Below, in pieces: positions 42,165-50,570 of a DNA stretch of 64,000 bases; position 1 is the first letter of the stretch; each line of letters opens with the position of its first letter. Position numbers and translations under genes: made by a program. The notes below the pieces were generated by a model. That model had not been told where the DNA came from. It did no database searches and saw nothing but the letters and a program-made list of their open reading frames with translations. The DNA is taken from NCBI GenBank assembly GCA_964606085.1, contig CAZSFD010000007.1, positions 34,619 to 98,618 on the forward strand, read 5' to 3'. Source of the stretch: CAIQJJ01 sp964606085 (lineage in GTDB: Bacteria; Chloroflexota; Anaerolineae; Anaerolineales; UBA4823).

Positions 42165-42806
42165 GTGAATCACACTTCGCCAGAATGGCTGCCTCAGGCG
42201 CTCAAAGGCGATCCCGATGCGTTTGGCCTGGTTGTTGAAGAATTTCAACGACCCGTCTTCAACCTGTGTTATCGCATGTTAGGCGACCCCGATGAAGCCG
42301 AGGACGCCGCCCAGGAGACCTTCCTGCGAGCATACAACGGTCTGCGCAGTTATGATAGCAACCGTTCCTTTTCTACGTGGCTACTTTCGATTGCCGCCCA
42401 CTATTGCATTGACCAGATTCGCCGCCGCCGGCTGGTGCTGCTTTCGATGGATCAAATTCCCACGCTCGATCCGCCTGACCCGCAGCTTGGCCCCGAAGCC
42501 GCCACCAGCCGCGCCGAGGAACAGCGCCGCATCCAGGCCTTGCTTAACACCCTCGGCCCGCAAGATAGAGCCGCCGTGATCATGCTCTACTGGTACGACA
42601 TGTCTTACGAAGAGATCGCCGATGCCACGGGCCTGACCGTCAGCGCCATCAAAAGCCGCTTGCACCGCGCCCGGCGTGATCTGGCCAGCCAATGGCAGAA
42701 TCACGCCCCGGCCAATATCGAAACAAATCAACTGGAACTGGCCGCCAATCCCCCCTCGCCAGTTGAAAGGAGACGCCATGCAGAACTCCGCACATCTGCC
42801 TTTTGA
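42165..42806 (+). CDS. ECF RNA polymerase sigma factor (first)
   Basis: A 213-residue sigma-70 family protein. Region 2 runs from about 10 to 80 (FNLCYRMLGDPDEAEDAAQE, then FLRAYNGLRSYD) and region 4 from about 125 to 175 (LLNTLGPQDRAAVIMLYW, YEEIADATGLTVSAIKSRLH). There is no region 1 or 3, so it is of the ECF type. The GTG start has ATAGGAG upstream. It overlaps by 29 nt a gene for a membrane anti-sigma factor, and an ECF-type promoter lies in front, indicating autoregulation. The inducing signal is probably envelope-related. Confidence 0.93.
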   Translation: MNHTSPEWLPQALKGDPDAFGLVVEEFQRPVFNLCYRMLGDPDEAEDAAQETFLRAYNGLRSYDSNRSFSTWLLSIAAHYCIDQIRRRRLVLLSMDQIPTLDPPDPQLGPEAATSRAEEQRRIQALLNTLGPQDRAAVIMLYWYDMSYEEIADATGLTVSAIKSRLHRARRDLASQWQNHAPANIETNQLELAANPPSPVERRRHAELRTSAF

Positions 42807-43326
42807 AGAATGGCTGCTCGCTGACCGGCCGCTTTCGACCTATCAGGAGCAGGCCCTCAACGAACACCTTGCAACCTGCGACGCTTGCCGCAACCTGAAG
42901 CAATCGTGGGGCAGTGTCAGCACGCTCTTTCGCACCGCCCCGTTGGTCACGCCGAAAACGGGTTTCACCGCCCGTTGGGCTGAACGCCAGGCTGCCGAGC
43001 GTTTGCGCAAGCAGCGCCGGCAGGCCTGGATTATCTTTGGTATTGTGATGGTCAATGCCCTGGTTTTCCTGGGATTGTTGACATCCCAAATCGTGGCGAT
43101 GGTGACTTCGCCGTCGCAGTGGTTACTGGTCAAAATGTATTTTGTCACGCGTTACCTGGCCGCAGCCGGTGCGGTGGATGCCCTCTTCGATGCCATGCGG
43201 CAGTCGGCGATTGCATTTCCACTGCTTGGTCTGTTCTTTTTGGTTGGGTTGGCCTCGTTCTTCAGCGTGCTTTGGGTGGTGGCTTACCGCCAACTAACTT
43301 CACAAACCCGGAAGGTTAAGAAATGA
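42778..43326 (+). CDS. membrane-anchored zinc-finger anti-sigma factor
   Basis: A 182-residue protein. The N-terminal cytoplasmic part has the ZAS motif HLATCDAC (His-x3-Cys-x2-Cys), which binds zinc and holds the sigma factor. Two hydrophobic segments follow (AWIIFGIVMVNALVFLGLL and AIAFPLLGLFFLVGLASFF), placing it in the membrane. The ATG at 42778 has GAAAGGAG at good spacing and lies inside the sigma gene's end. It overlaps the next gene by 4 nt, so the three genes form one coupled operon. Confidence 0.88.
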   Translation: MQNSAHLPFEEWLLADRPLSTYQEQALNEHLATCDACRNLKQSWGSVSTLFRTAPLVTPKTGFTARWAERQAAERLRKQRRQAWIIFGIVMVNALVFLGLLTSQIVAMVTSPSQWLLVKMYFVTRYLAAAGAVDALFDAMRQSAIAFPLLGLFFLVGLASFFSVLWVVAYRQLTSQTRKVKK

Positions 43327-44417
43327 AAATTCTGCATAAGTTGACCGTGTTGTTGTTGCTATCCGTGCTGGTGCTGGCCTTTCCGGCCAGCGCATTCGCC
43401 GCCGAACTGCCAGGCGACAATCTTCCCGATGAATTTGTTTTCGGCGGCGATTACACCCTCGAAAGCGGCGATACCCTGCGTGAGGGCCTGGTGGTCTTCG
43501 GTGGTTCGGCAGAGATCGAACAAGGCGCTACCGTGCGCGGCGATGTGGTGATCATGGGCGGCTCGCTCATCTGTGATGGCCTGGTTGAAGGCAGTGTGAT
43601 GATTATGGGCGGCCAGGCCAGCCTCGGCGATACGGCTGTGGTCGAAGGCGACCTGGCTACTTTTGGCGGTTCGTTGGAGCGCGCCCCCGGTGCAACGGTC
43701 GAAGGCGATGTGATCGGCGAAATCCCTGGCGCTTTCCCCTTTGTTACGCGCATAGACCCGATCGTCACAGAACCCTTTGACTCCGACTTTTATCATGGCA
43801 TGAACTACATGCCTCCGATGTGGGGCGGTCTGTGGTTCTTGTGGGTGCCATTTGCCATGCTGACCATGGCGGCCCTGGCGATGATCATCGTCATGTTTTG
43901 GCCCAAGCAGGTCGAACGCGTGGCAAAAACGGCCATTTCACAGCCGCTTGCTGCGGGTGGGTTGGGCCTGCTAACCTTGATCGTGCTGCCTTTTGCCCTG
44001 GTGGTGATGGTGCTGACCTGTGTGCTGATCCTTGCCATCCCCGTCGTGGCTGTCGCTTTGGGGCTGGCAACGCTGCTCGGTTGGGTGGCGCTGGGCCTGG
44101 AAGTTGGCAAGCGCATCGCCATTGCCCTGAAACAAGATTGGCATCCGGCCCTGGCGGCGGGTGTGGGCGTGTTATTGCTCACCCTTGTAGCGGCGGGCGT
44201 GGATCAGGCTTTGCAGGTGGTGTGGCTGGGCTGCATCGCCTGGGTAATCCCGACGATGATCGGTGTGGTTGCCCTGGGCGCGGCCTTGCTGACGGTCTTT
44301 GGCAGCCGCGACTATCCCAGCCTGGCGGCTGTACCGGCCCCGGCGACCGTGTCACCGGCTGCTGAATTGCCTGTGGTTGATGAAGCGCCCGCTGAACAAC
44401 CCCCGGCTACTGAATAA
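43323..44417 (+). CDS. bactofilin-like (polymer-forming) membrane protein
   Basis: A 364-residue protein with a signal peptide ending near AFA|AEL. Residues about 40-145 form short beta repeats (LVVFGGSAEIEQGATVRG, MIMGGQASLGDTAVVEG) like the bactofilin/polymer-forming cytoskeletal fold, here outside the cytoplasm. Four to five transmembrane segments follow (from FLWVPFAMLTMAALAMIIV), and a Pro/Ala-rich tail ends the protein. It is coupled to the ECF sigma/anti-sigma pair. A role in envelope stress sensing or remodelling is an inference. Confidence 0.78.
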   Translation: MKILHKLTVLLLLSVLVLAFPASAFAAELPGDNLPDEFVFGGDYTLESGDTLREGLVVFGGSAEIEQGATVRGDVVIMGGSLICDGLVEGSVMIMGGQASLGDTAVVEGDLATFGGSLERAPGATVEGDVIGEIPGAFPFVTRIDPIVTEPFDSDFYHGMNYMPPMWGGLWFLWVPFAMLTMAALAMIIVMFWPKQVERVAKTAISQPLAAGGLGLLTLIVLPFALVVMVLTCVLILAIPVVAVALGLATLLGWVALGLEVGKRIAIALKQDWHPALAAGVGVLLLTLVAAGVDQALQVVWLGCIAWVIPTMIGVVALGAALLTVFGSRDYPSLAAVPAPATVSPAAELPVVDEAPAEQPPATE

Positions 44418-44440
44418 ACAATTCCCCTTCCCCTCACCCC

Positions 44441-44478
44441 GCCCCTCTCACGTGTAAACGTGGGAGGGGCTTTTTTTT
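44441..44478 (+). terminator. intrinsic terminator of the sigma operon
   Basis: GCCCCTCTCACG pairs with CGTGGGAGGGGC around TGTAAA and is followed by eight T residues, 23 nt after the stop. A textbook Rho-independent terminator. Confidence 0.95.
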
Positions 44479-44537
44479 AACCAGGAATAACACTAATCTG
44501 CACGAATTTGTGGCTGTTCATTCGTGGCGATTGCTAG

Positions 44538-45431
44538 TTAAGTTTCTCGAATGAATCCAAAGCGCTGCAACGCCGCATCGTCATCGCGCCAATCCTTTTC
44601 CACCTTTACGCGTAGTTCAAGGAATACCTTTCGCTCTGTAAGGGCCTCGATCTCCTTTCGGGCTGTGGCTCCCAGCAGCTTGATCATGCTGCCTTTCTGC
44701 CCAATGACAATGCCTTTATGGCTATCCCGTTCAACGAAAAGCGTAGCCGCGATGTAAGCCGTGTCATCGCCGCGGTCTTTGTAGTCATCTATGCGGATGG
44801 CGATGCCGTGGGGGACTTCATCGTGCAGGTGCAGCAGGCAGGCCTCGCGGATCAGGTCGGCGGCGATTTCGCGCTCGAACAGGTCGGTGATCTGGTCTTC
44901 GGGGTAGAAGGGTTCGCCTTCGGGCAGGCGGGCCAGCAGTGTTTCGAGCAGGGCATGGCAGCCCTGGCCGCCCGCCGCCGAAATGGGCAGCAGCACCGCT
45001 TCGGGCAGCAACGCCTGGCATTCGGCAGTGCGTCTGGACAGGGTATCAGGGGTGAGTAAATCTATTTTGTTCAGGATCAGCAGCGTGGCGCGCACGCGGT
45101 TCTTGGCGACGATCCATTCGGCCAGCAGGCGATCTTCCTCATCGGGCGGCTGCGAGGCATCTACCAGCCAGAGGATGACATCGGCATCGGTGAGCGTCTG
45201 TTGGGCGGTCTGGTTCATGAACTGGCCGAGCTTGTGCTTGGGATTGTGGACGCCGGGCGTGTCTATGAAAATGACCTGTGCAGCGGGCGTGGTGAGAATG
45301 CCCAACTGACGCCGCTGCGTGGTCTGCGGGCGCGGCGAAACAGCGGCGATCTTCTGCTGGAGCAGGGCGTTTACCAGGGTAGATTTGCCCACGTTGGGCT
45401 TGCCTAAGACGGCGACAAATCCGACCTTCAT
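44538..45431 (-). CDS. era: GTPase Era
   Basis: A 297-residue GTPase that binds the 3' end of 16S rRNA and helps 30S assembly. G1 is GKPNVGKSTL (about 10-19), G3 is DTPG (VIFIDTPGVHNP), and G4 is NKID (LILNKIDLL). The C-terminal half is a KH domain (LFVERDSHKGIVIGQKGSMI). The ATG overlaps the stop of the upstream Uma2 gene by 4 nt, so translation is coupled. Confidence 0.97.
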   Translation of the reverse strand: MKVGFVAVLGKPNVGKSTLVNALLQQKIAAVSPRPQTTQRRQLGILTTPAAQVIFIDTPGVHNPKHKLGQFMNQTAQQTLTDADVILWLVDASQPPDEEDRLLAEWIVAKNRVRATLLILNKIDLLTPDTLSRRTAECQALLPEAVLLPISAAGGQGCHALLETLLARLPEGEPFYPEDQITDLFEREIAADLIREACLLHLHDEVPHGIAIRIDDYKDRGDDTAYIAATLFVERDSHKGIVIGQKGSMIKLLGATARKEIEALTERKVFLELRVKVEKDWRDDDAALQRFGFIRET

Positions 45432-46150
45432 TTCAGGTAGCCTTTCTGTTGCAGGCGCTCGATCAGTTGGCGGGCATAAGCTTCGCCGCTGATTTCGAGC
45501 AGGGCATCATCGGGCGCGGGGAGCGGGTTTTGCCACAGCCACGCCAGGCGCAGCCAAAAGCCAGGCAGTTGGCGGGAGTGGTAACGGCCATCTTCGCCAG
45601 GCAAGACGAGGGTGTATTGGCCGTTTTCACCAAGCTGGTAAAATTCGGCGCGCTGCGCCAGGGGGTCTATCAGCCAGTATTCGGGGATGCGGGCGCGTTC
45701 GTATTCGTAGTATTTCGCGCCGCGATCGCGGTGCATGCTTTCGGGCGAAGTGATCTCGACGACGAGGTCAGCCGGGCCGTCGAGGTAGGTGGGGGTCAGG
45801 CGGCTCAGGTTGGCCTGGGCAACAAAGAGCAGATCGGGTTCGCGCCCGGATGTTTCGAGTTTCATCTGGAAGGGCGGTAAAAATACGATGCCAAGTTGGT
45901 GTTTTTCGACAAAACCGCATACTAATCGGTAAATGAAACCGCCGAGAAGTTGATGAATGCTGGATGCTGGACTGGTCATAATAATCTCTCCGTTTTCCCA
46001 CTCGGCCAGGGTATCTTCGTCGGCCCATTGCAAAAATTCTTCATACGCAACCCGCTGGCGCGGCGTGGCCAGTGTGTGCAACATGAACTGACGGATAGCT
46101 TCTTCGAGCGCGCCGGGGGTGGAAAGCAATTTTTCAGGGGTTTCGAGCAT
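45428..46150 (-). CDS. Uma2 family endonuclease-like protein (DUF820)
   Basis: A 240-residue protein of the Uma2/DUF820 family, a PD-(D/E)xK nuclease fold that is greatly expanded in cyanobacteria and Chloroflexota. EPDLLFVAQ and LVVEITSPESMHRDRGAKYYEYERA contain the expected Asp, Glu-x-Ser and Lys residues, and IPEYWLIDPLAQRAEFYQ is the conserved tail. Its true function is unknown. It precedes and overlaps era, which may be incidental. Confidence 0.9.
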   Translation of the reverse strand: MLETPEKLLSTPGALEEAIRQFMLHTLATPRQRVAYEEFLQWADEDTLAEWENGEIIMTSPASSIHQLLGGFIYRLVCGFVEKHQLGIVFLPPFQMKLETSGREPDLLFVAQANLSRLTPTYLDGPADLVVEITSPESMHRDRGAKYYEYERARIPEYWLIDPLAQRAEFYQLGENGQYTLVLPGEDGRYHSRQLPGFWLRLAWLWQNPLPAPDDALLEISGEAYARQLIERLQQKGYLK

Positions 46151-46181
46151 GGCTGCCTCCTTCCTGATTCGATTATAGCAC

Positions 46182-48683
46182 CTAGCCAGCGTGCAATTTT
46201 GCCACGGTCACACCCTCGCCGCCTTCCTTGTCGCCGCCGGTTTCAGAGGATTTGACATGCGGGTGTTGCTGCAACGCCTGGCGCACGGCCTGGCGCAGCT
46301 TGCCCGTGCCTTTGCCGTGGATGATGCGCACCCACGGCAGGCCAGCGAGGTAGGCGTTCTCGAGGTAGCGGTCGAGCTTGTCGAGGGCTTCTTCGGCGGT
46401 CTGGCCGCGCAGGTCGAGTTCGAGGCCGGGGGATTCGACCCGAGGGGATTGGGCGACGGGGTGATCAACAGCAACGCTGGGGGCTGGCTCTGGTTCGCCG
46501 CCAGCGGGCTGCAGGTCTGCCAGGCGGGCGCGGATGCGCAACATGCCCACCTGCACTTCGGCTTCGTCGGCGTTCAACGAAGTGATCACGCCTTTGGTGT
46601 TGAGCGTACGCAGGTGGACTTTGACGCCTGGGGCGAGAGGGGCAGGTTTCAGGTTGAACATTGCCGGTTTGACCGGTTTGGAAGCCGGGGTTTCGATGGC
46701 GATGGCGGCTTCTTCGGCGACTTCTTGCGATTTTTCTTCAACCTGCTTGATCACGTCCAGGGGTTGGCGGGCGCGGGTTAGCTCACGACGCAATTCGGCG
46801 ATTTCGGCTTGCAGCGTTTCCATCTGCTTTTCGGCCTCGCTGCGGGCTTTGTCGAGGATGGCGCGGCGTTCGTCTTCGATTTTATCGAGGCGGGCGGCCA
46901 ATTCGGCGCGCAGCTTGTCGGCCTGGTGACGTTCGCGGTCGGCGCTGCCGCGGGCTTTGCGGGCGGCATCGCGCTGGCGGTGGATTTCGTCGAGCATACT
47001 TTCGGCGCGCAGGTCGTCGGGGTTGAGTTCGCTGCGGGCGTCTTCGATGATTTCGTCGGGCAGGCCGAGGCGTTTGGCAATCGCCAGGGCGTTGGAGCGG
47101 CCTGGCAGGCCGATGGTGAGGTGATAGGTGGGGCGCAGCGTTTTCAGGTCGAACTCGACGCTGGCGTTGACGGCCCCCGGCGCTCCGTGGGCGTAGGCTT
47201 TCAATTCGGGGTGGTGGGTGGTGACCAGGGTGGTGACGCCCTCGCGCAGCAGGTGTGAGAGCAATGCCCGCGCCAGGGCGGCGCCTTCTTGCGGGTCGGT
47301 GCCGGCGCCCAGCTCGTCGAGGATCACCAGCGAGTGGCGGTCGGCGCGCTTGAGGATGCGGATGATGTTCTTGACGTGGCCGGAAAAGGTCGAAAGCGAC
47401 TGCTCGATAGACTGCTCGTCGCCGATGTCGGCATACACTTCCTTGAATACGGATAATTCCGAACCCGAATGGGCGGGGATGTGCAGCCCGCTCTGCGCCA
47501 TCAGCACCAGCAGACCGATGGTTTTGAGCGAGACGGTCTTGCCACCGGTGTTCGGCCCGGTGACGACCATCACGAAGGTGTGCGGGTCGAGTTCGACATC
47601 AATCGCCACCACCGTATCGCGGCTGAGCAGCGGGTGGCGCGCCTCGATCAGGTTGATCGTCGTTCCGGGGTGGCGGATGATGATCAATTTTTGATTTTCG
47701 ATTTCTGATGGCTGATTGGCCGTTTCGCCCCCTTGCTCCCCTGCTCCTTTGCTCCCCGGCTCCCCGGCAACCTTCCCAATCTCGCGCGGCTTGCCAATGG
47801 CTTTGAGTACCGGTTCGCTGGCGCGCAGGTCTTCGGCATATTTGGCGCGGGCCAGGATGAAATCTATCTCGACGATGACTTTGAGGATGTGCAGCAGCAG
47901 TTCAGCGTTATCGGCCACGTAGGCGGAGAGTTCGGCCAGAATGCGGCGTTCTTCATCGCGCTCGGCCAGTTGCAGTTCGCGGTATTCGTTGTTCAATTCC
48001 ACCACTGCCAGCGGCTCGACGAAGAGCGTGGCCCCCGAGGAGGATTGGTCGTGGACGATGGCCTTGATGCGGCCCTTGTTTTCGGCGCGCAGCGGGATAA
48101 CGTAACGCCCGTCACGCTGGGTGATGATGGCATCTTGCAGCAGCGACGAACTGTTGGCATCGGTCAGCATCCGCTGCAGTTTGGTCATCAGACGGTCATA
48201 GGCAATGCGCATGTCGCGGCGGATTTGCGCCAACTTGGGCGAGGCGCTGTCGAGGATTTGGCCGCGTTCGTCGAGCGCTTTGGTGATAGCATCCACCAGG
48301 CCAACCGGCGGTTTGAGCTGCGCGGCCCAGCCGTAGAGCCGTGGGAACTGATGCTGCAAATGCTCGAAGGTGCGCGCCAACTGCCGGGCAGAGATGATCG
48401 TGGATTTGATGTCCATCAGTTCGGTGGGTTGCAGCACGCCACTGCGCACGGCCAGTTCTACCGATGGGCGGATGTCGCGGGCGCCGCCGATGGTCATATC
48501 GGGGCGGGTGACGAGGAATTGCACGGCTTCGCGGGTTTCGGTTTGCCAATCCAGGGCCTGTTCCAGGTGTGTGGTAGGGCGCAGTTCGAGGGCGCGGGCA
48601 TGTGAAGCGCTGAAAGCGGTGTAGGCCGCCAGGCGTTCGAGGATTTTGAAGTATTCGAGGGTTTGAAGGGTTTTGTCGTCCAT
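46182..48683 (-). CDS. mutS2: endonuclease MutS2
   Basis: An 833-residue protein with MutS core and clamp regions, the ATPase domain with Walker A GPNTGGKTVSLKTIG and Walker B LVILDELGAGTDPQEG, a long coiled coil (about 520-640) and a C-terminal Smr nuclease domain (LDLRGQTAEEALDKLDRYL, then RIIHGKGTGKLR). MutS2 acts in recombination control and in rescue of collided ribosomes. Near residues 302-332 an extra Gly/Glu/Gln-rich segment (AGEPGSKGAGEQGGETANQ) interrupts the conserved lead into the ATPase domain; its DNA looks like a dispersed intergenic repeat captured in frame. Confidence 0.93.
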   Translation of the reverse strand: MDDKTLQTLEYFKILERLAAYTAFSASHARALELRPTTHLEQALDWQTETREAVQFLVTRPDMTIGGARDIRPSVELAVRSGVLQPTELMDIKSTIISARQLARTFEHLQHQFPRLYGWAAQLKPPVGLVDAITKALDERGQILDSASPKLAQIRRDMRIAYDRLMTKLQRMLTDANSSSLLQDAIITQRDGRYVIPLRAENKGRIKAIVHDQSSSGATLFVEPLAVVELNNEYRELQLAERDEERRILAELSAYVADNAELLLHILKVIVEIDFILARAKYAEDLRASEPVLKAIGKPREIGKVAGEPGSKGAGEQGGETANQPSEIENQKLIIIRHPGTTINLIEARHPLLSRDTVVAIDVELDPHTFVMVVTGPNTGGKTVSLKTIGLLVLMAQSGLHIPAHSGSELSVFKEVYADIGDEQSIEQSLSTFSGHVKNIIRILKRADRHSLVILDELGAGTDPQEGAALARALLSHLLREGVTTLVTTHHPELKAYAHGAPGAVNASVEFDLKTLRPTYHLTIGLPGRSNALAIAKRLGLPDEIIEDARSELNPDDLRAESMLDEIHRQRDAARKARGSADRERHQADKLRAELAARLDKIEDERRAILDKARSEAEKQMETLQAEIAELRRELTRARQPLDVIKQVEEKSQEVAEEAAIAIETPASKPVKPAMFNLKPAPLAPGVKVHLRTLNTKGVITSLNADEAEVQVGMLRIRARLADLQPAGGEPEPAPSVAVDHPVAQSPRVESPGLELDLRGQTAEEALDKLDRYLENAYLAGLPWVRIIHGKGTGKLRQAVRQALQQHPHVKSSETGGDKEGGEGVTVAKLHAG

Positions 48684-48800
48684 AGAAATCGGGTGTTTTC
48701 ACAGAAACGCCCCGCAGGGCCGAGGCCAGCGGGGCGCGGCGATCAAAGAATGCATCCAATTATAACGCTGGTTAAACTGCAATACTGTTTAGATAACGGC

Positions 48801-48898
48801 CAGGTGCAACGCACTTCTTGGGCTTAGAAATGCCTGCGCCAAGTTGATACATCAGGGAGAAAATGAGATTCTACTGGCAATAAAGTGCGTTGCACCTG
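48801..48898. mobile_element. 98-bp MITE-like element with 16-bp perfect terminal inverted repeats
   Basis: CAGGTGCAACGCACTT (48801-48816) and its exact reverse complement AAGTGCGTTGCACCTG (48883-48898) bound an internal 66-nt segment with no coding capacity. It lies alone in the 344-nt gap between mutS2 and eno. Its form fits a non-autonomous miniature element or a dispersed palindromic repeat. No transposase is nearby. Confidence 0.6.
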
Positions 48899-48934
48899 AC
48901 TTTAAGGAAAGCCGGGCTACCTGCCCCTTCCTAC

Positions 48935-48963
48935 CTGCCACTTTTCCCCCTTCGCGGTACAAT
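48935..48963 (+). promoter_or_regulatory. probable promoter of eno
   Basis: CTGCCA (48935-48940), a 17-nt spacer and TACAAT (48958-48963), giving a leader of about 57 nt with GAGG before the ATG. The -35 match is only partial. Confidence 0.5.
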
Positions 48964-49027
48964 AGCGCCGGTTTTCACCCAATCACGGGCCTGAGTTTTC
49001 CCCGAATTTCTTTCAAGTGAGGTCAAA

Positions 49028-50329
49028 ATGGATAGCTATATTGAAGACATCAGCGCGCTCGAAATCCTCGATTCGCGCGGCAACCCCACCATCGAGGTGG
49101 AAGTGGTTCTCTCCGACGGCAGCGTCGGGCGTGCGGCAGTGCCCTCTGGCGCTTCGACGGGCGTTCACGAAGCGCTCGAACTGCGCGACGGCGAAAAAGA
49201 CCGCTACCTGGGCAAGGGCGTGACCCTGGCCGTAGATAACGTCAACAACGAGATCGCCGACCTGCTGCTCGGTTGGGATGCCACCGAACAACGCGCCATT
49301 GACGCCGCCATGCTCGAACTGGACGGCACCCCCAACAAATCCAAGCTGGGCGCCAATGCCATTCTCGGCACCAGCCTGGCCGTGGCCAAAGCCGCCGCCG
49401 AATCACTCGGCCTGCCGCTCTACTCTTACCTGGGCGGCGTGTACGCCCACGTGCTGCCCGTGCCGATGATGAACATCCTCAACGGCGGCGCACACACCGG
49501 CTGGCAATCCACCGACGCCCAGGAATTCATGGTCATGCCCTTCGGCGCGCCGTCGTTCTCGGAGTGCGTGCGTTGGGGTGCGGAAATCTACCACGCTCTC
49601 AAGTCGGTGCTGAAGGGCCGCGGGTATGGCACGCTGGTCGGCGACGAAGGCGGTTACGCCCCGGCGCTCAAGGCCAATGCCGAAGCCGTCGAAGTGATCC
49701 TCGAAGCCATCCACAAAGCCGGTTTCAAGGCTGGTATCGGTGCCGATGTCGCCATCGCCCTTGACCCCGCCGCTTCGGAACTCTACGACGAAGAGACCAA
49801 AACCTACAACCTGCGCAAAGAAGGCAAGAAACTCACCGGCCCCGAAATGGTCGAATTTTGGGTCAATTGGGTCAACCAGTACCCCATCGTCTCGATTGAA
49901 GACGGCCTGGCCCAGGATGACTGGGAATCCTGGATTCTGATGACCAAACAATTGGGCGATAAAATCCAGATTGTCGGCGACGACCTGCTGGTGACCAACC
50001 CCGCCCGTGTGCGCCGCGCCATCCAGGAAAAGGCCGCCAATGCCCTGCTGGTCAAGGTCAACCAGATTGGCTCGCTGACCGAGACCATGGAAGCCGTAGA
50101 CACCTGCCAGCGCGCCGGGTGGAAAGCCGTCACCTCGCACCGCTCTGGCGAAACCGAAGACAGCACCATCGCCGATCTGTCGGTTGCCATGAACATGGGC
50201 CAGATCAAGACCGGCGCGCCGGCCCGCTCTGACCGCGTAGCCAAATATAACCAACTGCTGCGCATCGAAGCCCTGCTCGGCGATAGTGGCAAGTTCGGCG
50301 GCTGGGACGCCATCAACATCAAGCGCTAA
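49028..50329 (+). CDS. eno: enolase (phosphopyruvate hydratase)
   Basis: A 433-residue glycolytic enzyme converting 2-phosphoglycerate to phosphoenolpyruvate. LDSRGNPTIEVEV at the start, GGAHTGWQSTDAQEFMVMP, VGDEGGYAP, the Mg-binding SIEDGL and VGDDLLVTN, and SHRSGETEDSTIADL near the end are all present; catalytic Lys is in LLVKVNQIG. TGAGGT precedes the ATG at 49028. A hairpin (50341-50374, AGGATAG with CTATCCT) follows the stop and may terminate the transcript. Confidence 0.98.
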   Translation: MDSYIEDISALEILDSRGNPTIEVEVVLSDGSVGRAAVPSGASTGVHEALELRDGEKDRYLGKGVTLAVDNVNNEIADLLLGWDATEQRAIDAAMLELDGTPNKSKLGANAILGTSLAVAKAAAESLGLPLYSYLGGVYAHVLPVPMMNILNGGAHTGWQSTDAQEFMVMPFGAPSFSECVRWGAEIYHALKSVLKGRGYGTLVGDEGGYAPALKANAEAVEVILEAIHKAGFKAGIGADVAIALDPAASELYDEETKTYNLRKEGKKLTGPEMVEFWVNWVNQYPIVSIEDGLAQDDWESWILMTKQLGDKIQIVGDDLLVTNPARVRRAIQEKAANALLVKVNQIGSLTETMEAVDTCQRAGWKAVTSHRSGETEDSTIADLSVAMNMGQIKTGAPARSDRVAKYNQLLRIEALLGDSGKFGGWDAINIKR

Positions 50330-50340
50330 AACGTCATTCC

Positions 50341-50548
50341 AGGATAGCACCTGGTTCAAAGGGTGTCTATCCTCAATCAACGCAAAGGCGCAAAGACGCA
50401 AGGCCGCAAAGGCAAGAAACGAAACCCTTTGCACCTTTGCGACTTTGCGCCTTTACGTTAAGCCTTATTTTCGACCAGGATTCGCTTTCTCGCAGGATTG
50501 CCCACCATTTGTGCGAATGGTGGTGCAAATCTCAGATTTGCGCTACGC
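50341..50548. repeat. three stacked palindromic elements between eno and the SulP gene
   Basis: First, AGGATAGCACC faces GGTGTCTATCCT (50341-50374). Second, a long imperfect inverted repeat of CGCAAAG units (50379-50403 with 50434-50459, beginning AACGCAAAGGCGCAAAG). Third, CCACCATT/AATGGTGG (50502-50523) followed by GCAAATC TCA GATTTGC (50525-50541). The last resembles the core of the palindromes at 54520 and 60329. No gene is visible in 50330-50570. Confidence 0.65.
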
Positions 50549-50570
50549 CTTTGCGGCTGGAAACCGCGTT

